Source: Saprospiraceae bacterium
Lineage (GTDB): Bacteria; Bacteroidota; Bacteroidia; Chitinophagales; Saprospiraceae
DNA length: 37,476 nucleotides
Assembly (NCBI GenBank): GCA_020628645.1
Contig: JAHDES010000062.1
Location: 1 to 37,476, forward strand
Direction of reading: 5' to 3'
Position 1 is the stretch's first letter; each line of letters begins with the position of its first letter. The notes beneath the pieces are model-generated. The model made no database searches, was not told the DNA's origin, and saw nothing but the letters and a program-made list of their open reading frames with translations. The position numbers and the translations under genes are program-made. Positions 23,752-32,277 of this stretch are shown here, piece after piece.

Positions 23752-23825
23752 CCTCGGGGAATATGCCGCAGGCAAAGGTTGTATTTTCTCCCCTTTGGGG
23801 AGATGTCCGAAGGACATAGGGGAAA
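23752..23825. repeat. Bacteroidota palindromic repeat, intergenic copy
   Basis: A dimer of the same unit as at 23135-23200: CTCGGGGAATATGCCGCAGG then TTTGGGGAGATGTCCGAAGG, ending ACATAGGGGA. It is the intergenic copy between the protease and the 569-aa gene and includes most of the 250-bp gap there. Confidence 0.8.
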
Positions 23826-23937
23826 AATAGCCCAGTAAGTCGTTTTCGTTCCATCCATTCCACTTCTACCATCGACCTACCAGACTATTATTTATTTATA
23901 AATCGCTACAAAAAAGCTAGTGAAGACAAGTAGTCAG

Positions 23938-25647
23938 CTAATTGCCACCATCTTCTATTTTTGGATCATCATCACCATTCCCATCAATAGAACTTGCAGT
24001 GATAACCGTTTCTTGAACCAAAGCATCCGTATGAAGCATATCTGTTCCACTCAACATCTCCAATTGATCCCCATCAAATTCATAAGTCGCCACTACATTT
24101 GGACAAGCACTATCTTTGGGAACTGCTTTTACCGTATAAATGATACTACCCATACCAGCTTCAAAAGTAGGTTGAATTGCAAGAAGCCCATCCGTTAATG
24201 TACTTGGATCACCCTGGAAGATTATAGTTCCATCGCTTGTTTTTACCATAAATTCAGCAATCGAATCTATTGGATTAGGCATAAAGAGAACATCACTCGT
24301 CAATTGTAAGGCACTGAAATCATAGATGTTGCCATCATTTTCTACATCGACTTGGATGCTTGAAAGAATACGCCCATCGGTTGCAGAAATACGAATGATA
24401 TTATCGGCTGGATCAACTTTCAATTGATAACCCAAATTCATCATCGTGGTGTAAGCAATACCTCCTTCTTTCCAATCATCTGCATCATTTGTACCCATGA
24501 ATTCAGTCACTAACATTCCATTGCCATCTAAAATACGGTACATTCCATTGTGCGCAAGGCTTGATAATGTTGCCATATAAGCATGATCTTCCTTGACCAT
24601 CGTTTCTACTCGAATGAGTGGACAAGCAGGATAAATCAACGGACTGTCTTTTAAATAGCCATTTGGTACTTTGGAAAGACCTGTATAAACAATGTCTGCT
24701 CGATTGACCGCTTCTGTTCCATCGCCACAATGTACGGGACATTCAGTTGGCGGCGTAAAGCTTGGTGGAGCAGGAGGTGGAACACAAGTACCACATTCAC
24801 CTTCATAGACAGGTAAGGTACAATCACAAGTACCAACATAAGTGCTCGAACTAAAGTAACCCGTATAAGGATCAACAAAATAGGCATACCAATAGGTCTT
24901 ACAACAATCGCATTGAGGCAGTAAAACTTCGGCATGACAGGCACTCAAAGGAACACGCGGCTGTACGCAAACAACATCTTCAATCGCTCCTTCTTCATCG
25001 ACCTTAATACCAATTAAATTCAAGGCAAAAGCATTGCCATCTGGATCGCAAGTCCAATCAAAATCCCAAGTCAGCAATCTTGCACAATGACAATCGTCGC
25101 CTTCCAGCGTTTGGGTTTGATAAGGCTTCATCTTTTTATAGAAATCACCATTGGTCACCTGCAACTTCTTCCAATCGACATAAGGCGTACCATCTGGTGC
25201 TTCCACAATAGCACTCGCCAGTCCATCTCGAATAAAGGCATTATAACCACTAATTCCTCGACCAGAACGATAAAAATGATAGGTAATTCCTTTAGCAGAC
25301 AAAGCTGAACCAATCGCTTGAATCATCTTAAACTTGGTTCGTTGTCGGACTTGTCCTAGGGTTCGAGGATTAGAAACAGTCTCAGGTAATTGAAAGGCTA
25401 CCGTTCGACGTCTATAGTTGCCGTTCCCTTCCTTCACGACTTGTTGGCGAAAGCCAATATTCCCCAGTCGCCCACGAGTAAAGTTCATACCTTTGACCAC
25501 CGCCATCGAAAGGATAGGGGATTGTTGCGCACCATTGGCAAGCGCTGCCATAATAAAGCCAGCCATAAAAAGCGGAAGGCTACCCATGAGTATGGAGTAG
25601 CCGATCACCAGCCAACTCATTCCATTCCTCACAATTCGCATCATCAC
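23938..25647 (-). CDS. DUF6266-like large protein of unknown function
   Basis: A 569-residue protein. Residues about 48-140 (MAVVKGMNFTRGRLGNIGFR, later NPRTLGQVRQRTKFK) match the GKxGxxxG...NPrTxxQxxxRxKF pattern of DUF6266 proteins of Bacteroidota. The centre has a Cys-rich segment (CDCCKTYWYAYFVDPYTGYF, then CDC and CGTC) with Tyr and Gly, followed by a Pro-rich linker (CVPPPAPPSF) and a beta-rich C-terminal region. Residues 1-47 are hydrophobic (membrane or signal-like). DUF6266 proteins usually begin at the Met48 equivalent, so the true start could be 25506. It is the first gene of the block down to 21888. Function is unknown, possibly a structural or cell-surface protein. Confidence 0.55.
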   Translation of the reverse strand: MMMRIVRNGMSWLVIGYSILMGSLPLFMAGFIMAALANGAQQSPILSMAVVKGMNFTRGRLGNIGFRQQVVKEGNGNYRRRTVAFQLPETVSNPRTLGQVRQRTKFKMIQAIGSALSAKGITYHFYRSGRGISGYNAFIRDGLASAIVEAPDGTPYVDWKKLQVTNGDFYKKMKPYQTQTLEGDDCHCARLLTWDFDWTCDPDGNAFALNLIGIKVDEEGAIEDVVCVQPRVPLSACHAEVLLPQCDCCKTYWYAYFVDPYTGYFSSSTYVGTCDCTLPVYEGECGTCVPPPAPPSFTPPTECPVHCGDGTEAVNRADIVYTGLSKVPNGYLKDSPLIYPACPLIRVETMVKEDHAYMATLSSLAHNGMYRILDGNGMLVTEFMGTNDADDWKEGGIAYTTMMNLGYQLKVDPADNIIRISATDGRILSSIQVDVENDGNIYDFSALQLTSDVLFMPNPIDSIAEFMVKTSDGTIIFQGDPSTLTDGLLAIQPTFEAGMGSIIYTVKAVPKDSACPNVVATYEFDGDQLEMLSGTDMLHTDALVQETVITASSIDGNGDDDPKIEDGGN

Positions 25648-25877
25648 AGAGTTGATTTTAGAAACAAAAAATAGTTTTATAAAACAAATATATGTAAAAA
25701 TACACTAAAAGTAAAGCTAGGAACATATTTGTTTGAATACAAAGTGATTATTCCCAGACTTAGTGTCCATGAAACTATCCGTATAATATTTAAAACTTAC
25801 CGTATTCTATATATTCTCTACCGTTAACTATATACTTTCAAATCATATATATGTATAACAAAATTTATGCTTACATT

Positions 25878-25903
25878 ATACACCTCAAATTTTAATGGTG
25901 TAT
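25878..25903 (+). promoter_or_regulatory. Hairpin over the start codon of the GIY-YIG gene
   Basis: ATACACC (25878-25884) pairs with GGTGTAT (25897-25903), and the second arm includes the A and T of the ATG at 25902. It could be an mRNA structure masking the start or a protein operator. The remaining gap 25648-25877 holds no gene I can support. Confidence 0.4.
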
Positions 25904-26339
25904 GAAAGAATTAGAGTATTTAAAGCAGCAGTTGAATCAATTGATTACAGCAGATCAATTTTCCATAGATAAGCAAAAGTCTTGGCTAAAAGTAATACCC
26001 CCTCATGCTGGTGTTTATCTTATCTGGTTTGAAAATGATATGTGTTATGTTGGAGAGACTGGAAATCTTAAAAAGAGGATGAAAGATTTAATGAAAACCT
26101 ACAATCATACCTTTCGAAGAAAACTAGGCGAAAAATATTTCTCAAATCACCCCAGCTTTTACAAAGCGACTTCAAAGAAGAAATTTTCTGATGAGATTGA
26201 ATCTCAATTAAATGATTTGATGCAAACCAAATGTAAGATCTCCTTTTTGGCAACTTCTTTGGGACGAAAAGAACTGGAAGAATTGGTCCAAGAAAAATAT
26301 GATAAACAATTACTTAATGCTAGAGGAAAACGAAAATAG
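25902..26339 (+). CDS. GIY-YIG family nuclease
   Basis: A 145-residue protein with the GIY-YIG core: GVYLIW at about residues 38-43, CYVGETGNLKKRM at about 49-61, and a conserved Glu region before the end (LEELVQEKYDKQLLNARGK). The usual catalytic Arg is supplied by the KKRM segment. GIY-YIG enzymes cut one DNA strand in restriction, repair or mobile-element contexts. It is separated by 3 nt from a PD-(D/E)XK gene, so the two form a compact operon at the left end of a defence island. No known defence pair is recognised, and the joint function is inferred from context. Confidence 0.82.
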   Translation: MKELEYLKQQLNQLITADQFSIDKQKSWLKVIPPHAGVYLIWFENDMCYVGETGNLKKRMKDLMKTYNHTFRRKLGEKYFSNHPSFYKATSKKKFSDEIESQLNDLMQTKCKISFLATSLGRKELEELVQEKYDKQLLNARGKRK

Positions 26340-26342
26340 CAA

Positions 26343-27299
26343 ATGACAATTTTTGAAAACTTAGTCTACAACGAAAACACGTTTACGGAGCTATTTAAAA
26401 ACTTGATGCGCTACAAGATTTTTAGAAAATTATTCTTAGAACAAATCAATAAAGATTTGTTAGAATACGAAATCCCTTTTGAGGATTTTTCAACTCAAAA
26501 AACTACAGAAAATGGAAGGCCTGATTTGGTTATCTCTAATCTCGATATGGAAATTTTCATTGAGATAAAAGTATATGATACTGCTTTAACCATAAATCAA
26601 CCAACAGGCTATCTTAAAGAACTAGAAAAAAGCAAGAAAATCCGACAATTAGTCTTATTGATTCCTCACGATTATAAATACCTTCAAGAATACAACAGCA
26701 GAAAAGAAGAATTGCAATCCCCTATACCGTGTACCACAATTTACTGGGAAAACATCATCCAAAAAATTGAGGAGGAAGAAATCCATGATTCCAATCCTAT
26801 ACTATCCGAATACCTCACACTTTTAAAGCAATGGTTTGAAGCACCCAAAATATTTCTTGACCAACAATTTATGAAATTTATGAATGATAAATTCACCCCT
26901 CAAAACTTAGAAAAGTTATCGAAAATCATCCATCAACTTAAAGATACACTCCATAAAAAAGACATAAAAATAGGAGGTTTTAACAAAAAAATTCTAGATG
27001 AGTATGGCTTTTACTATGATACAGATTCTTTTAAACTCTTTATTGGAGAATGGTTTGAGTATTGGAAACATTCAGGTAGTCCATTATGTTTTGCATTAAA
27101 ATCGAATAATGACCAGACTTTAGACCGATTCAAAAAAGTCGTAGTAGAACAAGGTTATTCTGAGGTTAAAGCTCATAGATATTATGATGTGCAATGGCAC
27201 TGTTCTGATATAAAAATAAATACAAATTTAGGAGAAGTAGATATAAACGAATTAGCCAATAAAATCGTTGCCATCATCAAGGCAACAGAAGTACTATAA
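26343..27299 (+). CDS. PD-(D/E)XK nuclease-type protein
   Basis: A 318-residue protein. The N-terminal nuclease core has GRPDLVISNLDMEIFIEIKVYD (from about residue 58), giving the catalytic Asp and Glu-x-Lys, followed by a strand with LVLLIPHDY. The middle is helical. The C-terminal half (about 190-318), with GGFNKKILDEYGFYY and WFEYWKHSGSPLCFAL, looks like a DUF4268-type or target-binding module. It follows the GIY-YIG gene by 3 nt. The combination of two nucleases with different folds in one operon is unusual and points to a phage or plasmid defence role, which is inference only. Confidence 0.75.
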   Translation: MTIFENLVYNENTFTELFKNLMRYKIFRKLFLEQINKDLLEYEIPFEDFSTQKTTENGRPDLVISNLDMEIFIEIKVYDTALTINQPTGYLKELEKSKKIRQLVLLIPHDYKYLQEYNSRKEELQSPIPCTTIYWENIIQKIEEEEIHDSNPILSEYLTLLKQWFEAPKIFLDQQFMKFMNDKFTPQNLEKLSKIIHQLKDTLHKKDIKIGGFNKKILDEYGFYYDTDSFKLFIGEWFEYWKHSGSPLCFALKSNNDQTLDRFKKVVVEQGYSEVKAHRYYDVQWHCSDIKINTNLGEVDINELANKIVAIIKATEVL

Positions 27300-27437
27300 A
27301 GAATTTGTAATACTTTTTCTACTAATAGCACTTCGTAGTACTCGGTCTCAACTATGATGAATAAAAATAAATCCAAACCATAAAAAAGCCATTTCCCGAA
27401 ATCACGTATCTTGTAGTTCTATTAAAACAAAACGCGA

Positions 27438-27566
27438 ATGTCTGAAGAACAAAAACGGCTATTAGAAAAGCAACTTTGGGATATTGCTTATTCCCCACTC
27501 ACCCTAGTTTCCAAAACTAGGTCGAATACACTAGCAAGTCTCCGACTTCAGGGAAGGCATCTATAG
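27438..27566 (+). pseudogene. Ghost of a type I R-M methylase gene (5' end)
   Basis: A 42-codon frame. Its first 17 residues (MSEEQKRLLEKQLWDIA) match the very start of HsdM proteins of the family beginning MSEEQKxxLExQLWxIANxLRGK. After that the sequence is unrelated and soon stops. A deletion has removed nearly the whole methylase. The following HsdS gene is what remains of the same system. The junction contains the small palindrome CCTAGTTTCCAAAACTAGG. Confidence 0.6.
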
Positions 27567-27589
27567 CCAAATCTCACAAATAACTCTTT

Positions 27590-27629
27590 ACACCAGTTAT
27601 CATCCAACCTTGATAACTGGTGTTTTTTT
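27590..27629 (+). terminator. Strong rho-independent terminator
   Basis: ACACCAGTTATCA (27590-27602) pairs perfectly with TGATAACTGGTGT (27611-27623), then a T-run to 27629. It closes the transcript from the GIY-YIG/nuclease operon or the hsdM ghost and isolates the following HsdS gene. Confidence 0.85.
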
Positions 27630-27680
27630 ATAAAAAAACCACTCAAAATCCAAATCCGAAACCCCAAACTAAAAAATAAA

Positions 27681-27713
27681 TTTGCATAATTGATAAAAAA
27701 AGCTATATCTTTG
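27681..27713 (+). promoter_or_regulatory. Consensus Bacteroidota promoter of orphan hsdS
   Basis: TTTG (27681-27684), a 21-nt spacer, then TATCTTTG (27706-27713) is a full match to the -33/-7 consensus TTTG-N19-21-TAnnTTTG. The ATG follows 32 nt later. Confidence 0.75.
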
Positions 27714-27745
27714 TTCAAAAAAAGAAACATCAAACTAAAAAAAAT

Positions 27746-28333
27746 ATGCCAAAACTGGGCGACATAGCCAATATTCAATTTGGTCCCTTTGAAAAAGGGC
27801 AAGCACAAGGAGAACTAAAATACCTCCATGCTAGCCATTTTGATGTACACTATCAGCCCAGCTTGTTTAAGGAGAGTTTTATTCCATTAACCGAAAAAAG
27901 TGAACGCTTTATTTTACAAGAAAATGAGGTCATCCTTTCGGGAAAAGGCCTACGAATCTTCGCTTGGGCGTATGACGGTAGTTGGGGGAAAGTTGTTCCT
28001 TCTTCCTTATTTTACATATTGAAACTAAAAACAAAGGCGATCAAAGGCGATTACCTCGCCCATTGGCTCAATTCGGCTAAAACACAACACCAATTAAAAC
28101 TCATGAGTGCAGGCGCATCCGTTCCTTCGCTCCCCAAAAAAGAACTACAAGCCTTAGAAGTACCATTACCAACAATTCTACAACAGCAACAAATAATACA
28201 GCTTGCCCACTTGTTAAACAAAGATATTCAGTTACAGGAAGAACTCTTAAACCAAAAGAAACAACTCAAAAAAGGATTATTAAATGATATTTTAAATAAA
28301 ATAGAGACAACAAAAAAAGCCTCAAAGAGCTAG
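27746..28333 (+). CDS. Orphan single-TRD type I specificity subunit (HsdS-like)
   Basis: A 195-residue protein with one target-recognition domain (about residues 1-150) and one long helix with LQQQQIIQLAHLLNKDIQLQ, then the tail KKQLKKGLLNDIL. This is half the size of a normal HsdS, which has two such units. Single-TRD subunits can dimerise to recognise palindromic sites. Its own methylase is reduced to a ghost upstream, so it either partners with HsdM at 29357 to change specificity or is a relic kept intact. It has its own perfect promoter, which supports current expression. Confidence 0.75.
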   Translation: MPKLGDIANIQFGPFEKGQAQGELKYLHASHFDVHYQPSLFKESFIPLTEKSERFILQENEVILSGKGLRIFAWAYDGSWGKVVPSSLFYILKLKTKAIKGDYLAHWLNSAKTQHQLKLMSAGASVPSLPKKELQALEVPLPTILQQQQIIQLAHLLNKDIQLQEELLNQKKQLKKGLLNDILNKIETTKKASKS

Positions 28334-28514
28334 TCACTCTTTAAGACTTTAAGGTATCGTAGATCGCCAGCGGTTTGTCACCAAACTGGAATCCACAATG
28401 TTCTGCAAAACAAAAATATACCTTATCGTCCAGTATTCAAAACATTGACTCGGCTATATTGCCCCCTAATCCGTCAAAATATCGGGTGGTGTCAATTTTT
28501 TAAATTAACATACA

Positions 28515-28805
28515 ATGACGAATACAACGGTATTCAACAGTGCATTTGATGCAACTACCATACAAAAGGTATGGAACAAAGGACGAATAATTCTTGGGTA
28601 CGACCCACAAATTTACCGTCATGATACATGTGGAAAAGTGATGAGAAGAAGTGATTATGGAGATACAGATTCTTCAATGGGATGGGAAATAGATCATATC
28701 TTCCCAAAATCCAAGGGAGGAACAGATCATATCAATAATCTCCAACCATTACAATGGGAAAATAACAGAAAAAAAGGAGACACTTTCCCATGGTCTTGTA
28801 ATTAA
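28515..28805 (+). CDS. Small HNH endonuclease-like protein
   Basis: A 96-residue protein with an HNH core: SMGWEIDHIFPKSKGGTDHI (about residues 55-74), then NNLQPLQWENNRKKGD, carrying the paired Asp-His, Asn and His/Asn. It has one upstream CG pair but not the four-Cys form. HNH proteins cut DNA in restriction, homing or phage-packaging roles. It stands alone between the orphan HsdS and the complete type I system. The gap before it (28334-28514) shows nothing I can support. Confidence 0.8.
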   Translation: MTNTTVFNSAFDATTIQKVWNKGRIILGYDPQIYRHDTCGKVMRRSDYGDTDSSMGWEIDHIFPKSKGGTDHINNLQPLQWENNRKKGDTFPWSCN

Positions 28806-28826
28806 CGAACTTAAACAAAAGATGAT

Positions 28827-28856
28827 AGTGTGGCTATTTATTAGCCACACTCTTTT
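28827..28856 (+). terminator. Terminator after HNH gene
   Basis: AGTGTGGCTA (28827-28836) and TAGCCACACT (28842-28851) are perfect 10-bp arms, followed by CTTTT. It lies 22 nt past the HNH stop codon. Confidence 0.7.
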
Positions 28857-28907
28857 GGTAGAAGTACGTACTAAGCGAAAAAGACTGGCATTGAAAATCA
28901 TGTATAA

Positions 28908-28943
28908 AAAACTCACATAGCTCCGAAAAACTATGTGAGTTTT
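28908..28943. terminator. Second, bidirectional terminator-like hairpin
   Basis: AAAACTCACATAG (28908-28920) and CTATGTGAGTTTT (28931-28943) are perfect 13-bp arms with A- and T-rich ends on opposite sides. Two terminators in 120 bp isolate the type I R-M operon from upstream genes. Confidence 0.7.
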
Positions 28944-29206
28944 AACAGCGAGTTTATGCCCAACAATTAGTTGTCCCAAACTCTAAACGTCCTAAACGAT
29001 TCTGTTACTATCACAAAAATAGGCATTATTTTATCAATATTCAAGTAGCATCAACCGTAGGAATATTTTTGAAAACAACTTTATGGAAAAATCAGGAATG
29101 AATCATCAACTAATTAAAACACAACTATAAAATTTGGATTGGCGAAGTTTCCCAACTTCGCCTGAACATATCCAGCGAGTTTATAAGTGCTAAACGAAAA
29201 TTGCAT

Positions 29207-29298
29207 GTATAATAATTTGTCAGTTCGAAATTGAATAAATAATTGACTAAAAGGAAATTATGTTGAATTTTTGAGCTGACCTATGAAAATTATTATAC
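29207..29298. repeat. Inverted-repeat-bounded 92-bp segment before hsdM
   Basis: GTATAATAATTT (29207-29218) and AAATTATTATAC (29287-29298) are perfect 12-bp inverted arms with 68 nt between them. An inner GTCAG/CTGAC pair extends the symmetry. It could be a MITE remnant or an operator for the R-M genes. No target duplication is evident. The rest of 28944-29356 shows no gene. Confidence 0.4.
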
Positions 29299-29356
29299 CA
29301 ATTTTTTTAGCTTACTACTTAACTCGCCATAAAAATTAAATTCAACCGTCACAAAG

Positions 29357-30838
29357 ATGAAACTAACAAAAGATACCATCAACAACACCGTCTGGAAAGC
29401 CTGCGATACCTTTCGCGGCACCATCGACGCCACCCAATACAAAGACTATATCCTCACCATGCTCTTTATCAAATACATCTCAGATGTTCATAAAGAAAAA
29501 CGTGAGGAATACGAACAAAAATACCAAGGCGATAGCGCACGTATCGAACGCGCCCTCAAACACGAACGCTTTAAAATGCCCAGAGAAAGTTCTTTTGATT
29601 ACATCTATGAAAATCGAAATGCCGATAATTTGGGCGAAATCATCAATATCGCATTAGAAGATCTGGAAGATGCCAATCGCTCCAAACTCGAAAAAGTATT
29701 CCGCAATATCGACTACAATTCCGAACCCAATCTTGGACAAACCAAAGATCGCAATCGCCGCCTCAAAAACCTCCTCACCGACTTCGCCACGCTCGATCTC
29801 CGCCCCTCCAATCTGGAAGGCAATGACATCATCGGAGATGCCTATGAATACTTAATCGGTAAATTTGCTTCGGATGCTGGAAAAAAAGCTGGGGAGTTTT
29901 ATACGCCCAAAGAAGTATCCATCCTACTAGCTAAATTGGTCGAACCCAAAGATGGCAATCGTATCTGCGATCCTGCTTGTGGCTCGGGTTCACTGCTACT
30001 CAAAGTAGCGCGCGAAATTGGGAGTACGAACGTCTCCCTCAATGGACAAGAAGTCAACGGGAGTACCTGGGCACTCGCACGTATGAATATGTTTCTACAC
30101 GAAATGGACAATGCCACCATCGAATGGGGCGATACCCTCAACAATCCCAAACTGGTAGAACAAGACGAGCTCATGAAATTCGATATCGTCGTGGCGAATC
30201 CACCCTTCTCACTGGATAAATGGGGCGCGGAAAATGCCAGTGCTGATCGCTACAACCGCTTCCATCGCGGTATTCCGCCCAAGAGCAAGGGCGACTATGC
30301 CTTCATCACGCACATGATCGAAATCCTACACGAGCATGGACGTGCGGGCGTAGTACTCCCGCATGGGGTCTTGTTTCGAGGCAGCTCGGAAGGAAAAATT
30401 CGCAAACAATTGATTCAGGAAAACCTCCTCAAAGCCGTCATCGGACTACCTGCCAATCTCTTCTACGGTACGGGTATTCCTGCTTGTATCTTGATCTTTG
30501 ATAAAAACAAAGGCGATAATACCGACCTACTCTTTATTGATGCTAGCCGTGAGTTTGCCAATAGTAAAAACCAAAACGAGCTACGTCCTGAAGATATGGA
30601 TAAAATCTATTCGATCTATCAAAACTGGATCAGCATCGACAAATACAGCTATATCGCTACGCGCGAAGAAATCGAAGAAAATGACTTCAACCTCAATATC
30701 CCGCGCTATGTGGATACCTTCGAGGAAGAAGCACCCATCGACATCGCTGCAACCCAAGCAAGCATCGCTACCCTCAAACAAGACATCGCTATCGTAGAAC
30801 AACAAATGGCGGATTACCTTACTGAACTCGGCTTTTAA
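29357..30838 (+). CDS. hsdM: Type I restriction-modification methylase subunit
   Basis: A 493-residue N6-adenine methylase. An N-terminal HsdM_N helical domain (about 1-125) precedes the MTase core with SAM motif DPACGSGSLL (about 204-213) and catalytic NPPF in VVANPPFS (about 279-286). KAGEFYTPKEV before motif I is typical. With HsdS it methylates adenine, and with HsdR it forms the restriction complex. It is noticeably more GC-rich and C-ending in codon use than the adjacent hsdS, suggesting different ages or sources. The hsdS gene begins 1 nt after its stop. Confidence 0.95.
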   Translation: MKLTKDTINNTVWKACDTFRGTIDATQYKDYILTMLFIKYISDVHKEKREEYEQKYQGDSARIERALKHERFKMPRESSFDYIYENRNADNLGEIINIALEDLEDANRSKLEKVFRNIDYNSEPNLGQTKDRNRRLKNLLTDFATLDLRPSNLEGNDIIGDAYEYLIGKFASDAGKKAGEFYTPKEVSILLAKLVEPKDGNRICDPACGSGSLLLKVAREIGSTNVSLNGQEVNGSTWALARMNMFLHEMDNATIEWGDTLNNPKLVEQDELMKFDIVVANPPFSLDKWGAENASADRYNRFHRGIPPKSKGDYAFITHMIEILHEHGRAGVVLPHGVLFRGSSEGKIRKQLIQENLLKAVIGLPANLFYGTGIPACILIFDKNKGDNTDLLFIDASREFANSKNQNELRPEDMDKIYSIYQNWISIDKYSYIATREEIEENDFNLNIPRYVDTFEEEAPIDIAATQASIATLKQDIAIVEQQMADYLTELGF

Positions 30839-30839
30839 A

Positions 30840-32105
30840 ATGATAGACAAAAACGCAACTAAAACAGGCTACAAAAAAACAAAATTGGGGTGGATTCCTG
30901 AGGAATGGGAGGTTATTCCTTTTAAAGATATAGTAGATGAAAAAATAAAATGGAGTTTAACAGGTGGTCCTTTTGGCTCAGATTTAAAATCTGAACATTA
31001 TACAGATTCTGGAATAAGAATCATCCAACTTCAAAATATGGGAGATGGTTTTTTTATTGAAAAAGGACTTGTTTATACTTCTGTGGATAAAGCTGATGAA
31101 TTATTAGGGTGCAATATTTATCCTAATGAAATTATTTTATCAAAAATGGGAGATCCAGTAGCCAGAGCATGTATTATTCCTAGAAATAGAGAACATAGAT
31201 ATCTTATGAGTTCTGACGGAATAAGAGTTGTTCCAGATCGTTTACGCTATGACAAATATTTTGTCAAGGAATATATTAATTATTCAATATTTAGAAATAT
31301 AGCTATTAGTCATAGTACAGGATCCACAAGATTACGAATTGGGCTAAAGGATTTAAAAAAATTGCCTTTTCCTTTATTTCCACTCCCCGAACAACAAAAA
31401 ATAGCCGATATTCTTTCCACTTGGGATAGGGGCATTCAGCAGTTGCAAGCTTTAGTGGAGCAGCTTCGCCTTCGTAAAAAAGGCTTGATGCAGCAATTGC
31501 TTACAGGTAAAAAACGCTTGGCGGGCTTTCGTGGGGCGTGGGAAATTGTCAAAGGAGGAACGCTATTTGAAAATTATTCAAATAAAAAACATGATGGAAG
31601 TTTAGAAGTTTTATCTGCTACACAAGACAAAGGAGTAATACCCAGAAATCAAACAGGTATAGATATTAAATATGATAAAGCGTCTTTAAAGAATTATAAA
31701 AAAGTAGAAGTTGGAGACTATGTAATTAGTCTTAGATCATTTCAGGGTGGCATCGAATATTCTTATTACGAAGGATTGGTAAGTCCTGCCTATACTGTTT
31801 TGAAAGAAAAAATGCCTATTGCAAAAGTTTTCTACAAAGAGTACATGAAAACACAGGATTTTATAAATAGATTAAATTCGATCATTTATGGGATTCGCGA
31901 TGGAAAACAAATTTCATATAAGGAGTTTTCCTCATTAAAATTTTGGTATCCACCACTAGAAGAACAACGCGCCATTGCTGCCGTCTTGACCCAAGCCGAC
32001 CAAGAGATCCAGCATTATGAAACTTATCTCAGTAGTCTACAAGCACAGAAGAAGGGTTTGATGCAGCAGTTGTTGACGGGACAGCGGCGCGTACAGCTAG
32101 AATGA
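30840..32105 (+). CDS. hsdS: Type I specificity subunit, two TRDs
   Basis: A 421-residue HsdS with two target-recognition domains (about residues 15-180 and 230-365), each followed by a conserved helix: LPEQQKIADILSTWDRGIQQ and LEEQRAIAAVLTQADQEIQH. Each helix is followed by KKGLMQQLLTG. These repeated helices are the usual recombination points for swapping specificity. It is AT-rich compared with hsdM, in line with rapid exchange of the recognition domains. It starts 1 nt after hsdM and is separated from hsdR by about 590 nt. Confidence 0.93.
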   Translation: MIDKNATKTGYKKTKLGWIPEEWEVIPFKDIVDEKIKWSLTGGPFGSDLKSEHYTDSGIRIIQLQNMGDGFFIEKGLVYTSVDKADELLGCNIYPNEIILSKMGDPVARACIIPRNREHRYLMSSDGIRVVPDRLRYDKYFVKEYINYSIFRNIAISHSTGSTRLRIGLKDLKKLPFPLFPLPEQQKIADILSTWDRGIQQLQALVEQLRLRKKGLMQQLLTGKKRLAGFRGAWEIVKGGTLFENYSNKKHDGSLEVLSATQDKGVIPRNQTGIDIKYDKASLKNYKKVEVGDYVISLRSFQGGIEYSYYEGLVSPAYTVLKEKMPIAKVFYKEYMKTQDFINRLNSIIYGIRDGKQISYKEFSSLKFWYPPLEEQRAIAAVLTQADQEIQHYETYLSSLQAQKKGLMQQLLTGQRRVQLE

Positions 32106-32277
32106 TTAGTAACAGCAAAACTATCAATAACTCCTTAATTAGGATGGTATTAATAAATGATGAAGAAAAAAATGAAAAGGAAATTTATATTCTAATGAAT
32201 AATATAAAAAGATAATACTTATAAATTTGATTATCAGTATATTGAATTTTTATCTAAAGAAATTAACCCTAAAACAC

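Noticed and set aside
25390-25674. 94-aa and 60-aa plus-strand frames opposite the DUF6266-like gene
   Set aside because: Low-complexity antisense products, no ribosome-binding or family support.
27746-32105. Invertible hsdS cassette (phase variation) between the two specificity genes
   Set aside because: Both lie on the same strand, and I see no inverted repeats linking them and no adjacent recombinase.
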